Positions 62,472-64,000 of a stretch of DNA of 64,000 bases are shown here, one piece after another. Below the pieces are notes generated by a model. It was not told the DNA's origin and ran no database searches. It saw only the letters and a program-made list of their open reading frames with translations. The DNA is from Cryptomeria japonica (lineage: Eukaryota; Streptophyta; Pinopsida; Cupressales; Cupressaceae). The stretch spans positions 563,030,510 to 563,094,509 of the forward strand of contig NC_081413.1 of the NCBI RefSeq assembly GCF_030272615.1, given 5' to 3'. Positions within the stretch are counted from its first letter, which is position 1, and every line of letters starts with the position of its first letter. The position numbers and the translations under genes were made by a program.

Positions 62472-64000
<1,529 letters not shown>

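Overview
This window looks like repeat-dense nuclear DNA of a seed plant with a large genome. It is AT-rich, has no bacterial-style gene packing, and carries retrotransposons nested inside one another. A gymnosperm is my guess from the overall texture of the elements; nothing in the sequence proves the taxon. The only host gene I can support is the 3' end of a mitochondrial m-AAA (FTSH3/FTSH10-type) protease on the minus strand at 62472-64000, running off the right edge.

Left part (1-9.4 kb): the decayed body of a Ty3/gypsy chromovirus on the plus strand (gag, protease, RT, RNase H, integrase, chromodomain; about 143-4480), then its 3' region, a roughly 700-bp compound microsatellite, gene-free DNA, a near-perfect inverted repeat at 8011-8115 and an LTR of a Tat-type family (about 8100-9422).

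9.9-18.7 kb is a four-part insertion nest whose edges can be read from target-site duplications. A tRNA-derived SINE (13-bp TSD) is split by a giant LTR-like element on the minus strand (10035-18662, 5-bp TSD). That element in turn contains a LINE fragment (17-bp TSD) and a Tat-family solo LTR (14750-16159, TSD CATCC). A second, uninterrupted 5013-bp copy of the giant element lies at 43878-48890 on the plus strand.

18.7-31.1 kb: non-coding DNA with diverged duplications, a Ty3/gypsy gag relic (about 22450-22990), and a minus-strand Ty1/copia element with two LTRs, PBS, PPT, gag and a protease remnant but no recognisable RT or integrase (about 26540-31135).

32.4-58.0 kb is dominated by one large Tat/Ogre-type Ty3/gypsy element on the minus strand: 5' LTR 55367-56661, PBS, leader, gag, protease, [giant element], RT, RNase H, integrase, PPT, and a 3' LTR 32445-35002 that carries a copia solo LTR. 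Between pol and the 3' LTR, on the opposite (plus) strand, lies an antisense gene with a two-exon structure and a plant-mobile-domain-like product (35389-38092). A second, truncated copy of that antisense gene follows the middle LTR (56662-58034), so the locus is a partial tandem array sharing one LTR.

58.0-62.4 kb holds a copia pol/LTR fragment and the 3' flank of the FtsH gene. Genes of each retroelement belong to one polyprotein. All appear inactive: stops, frameshifts and lost catalytic residues are visible.
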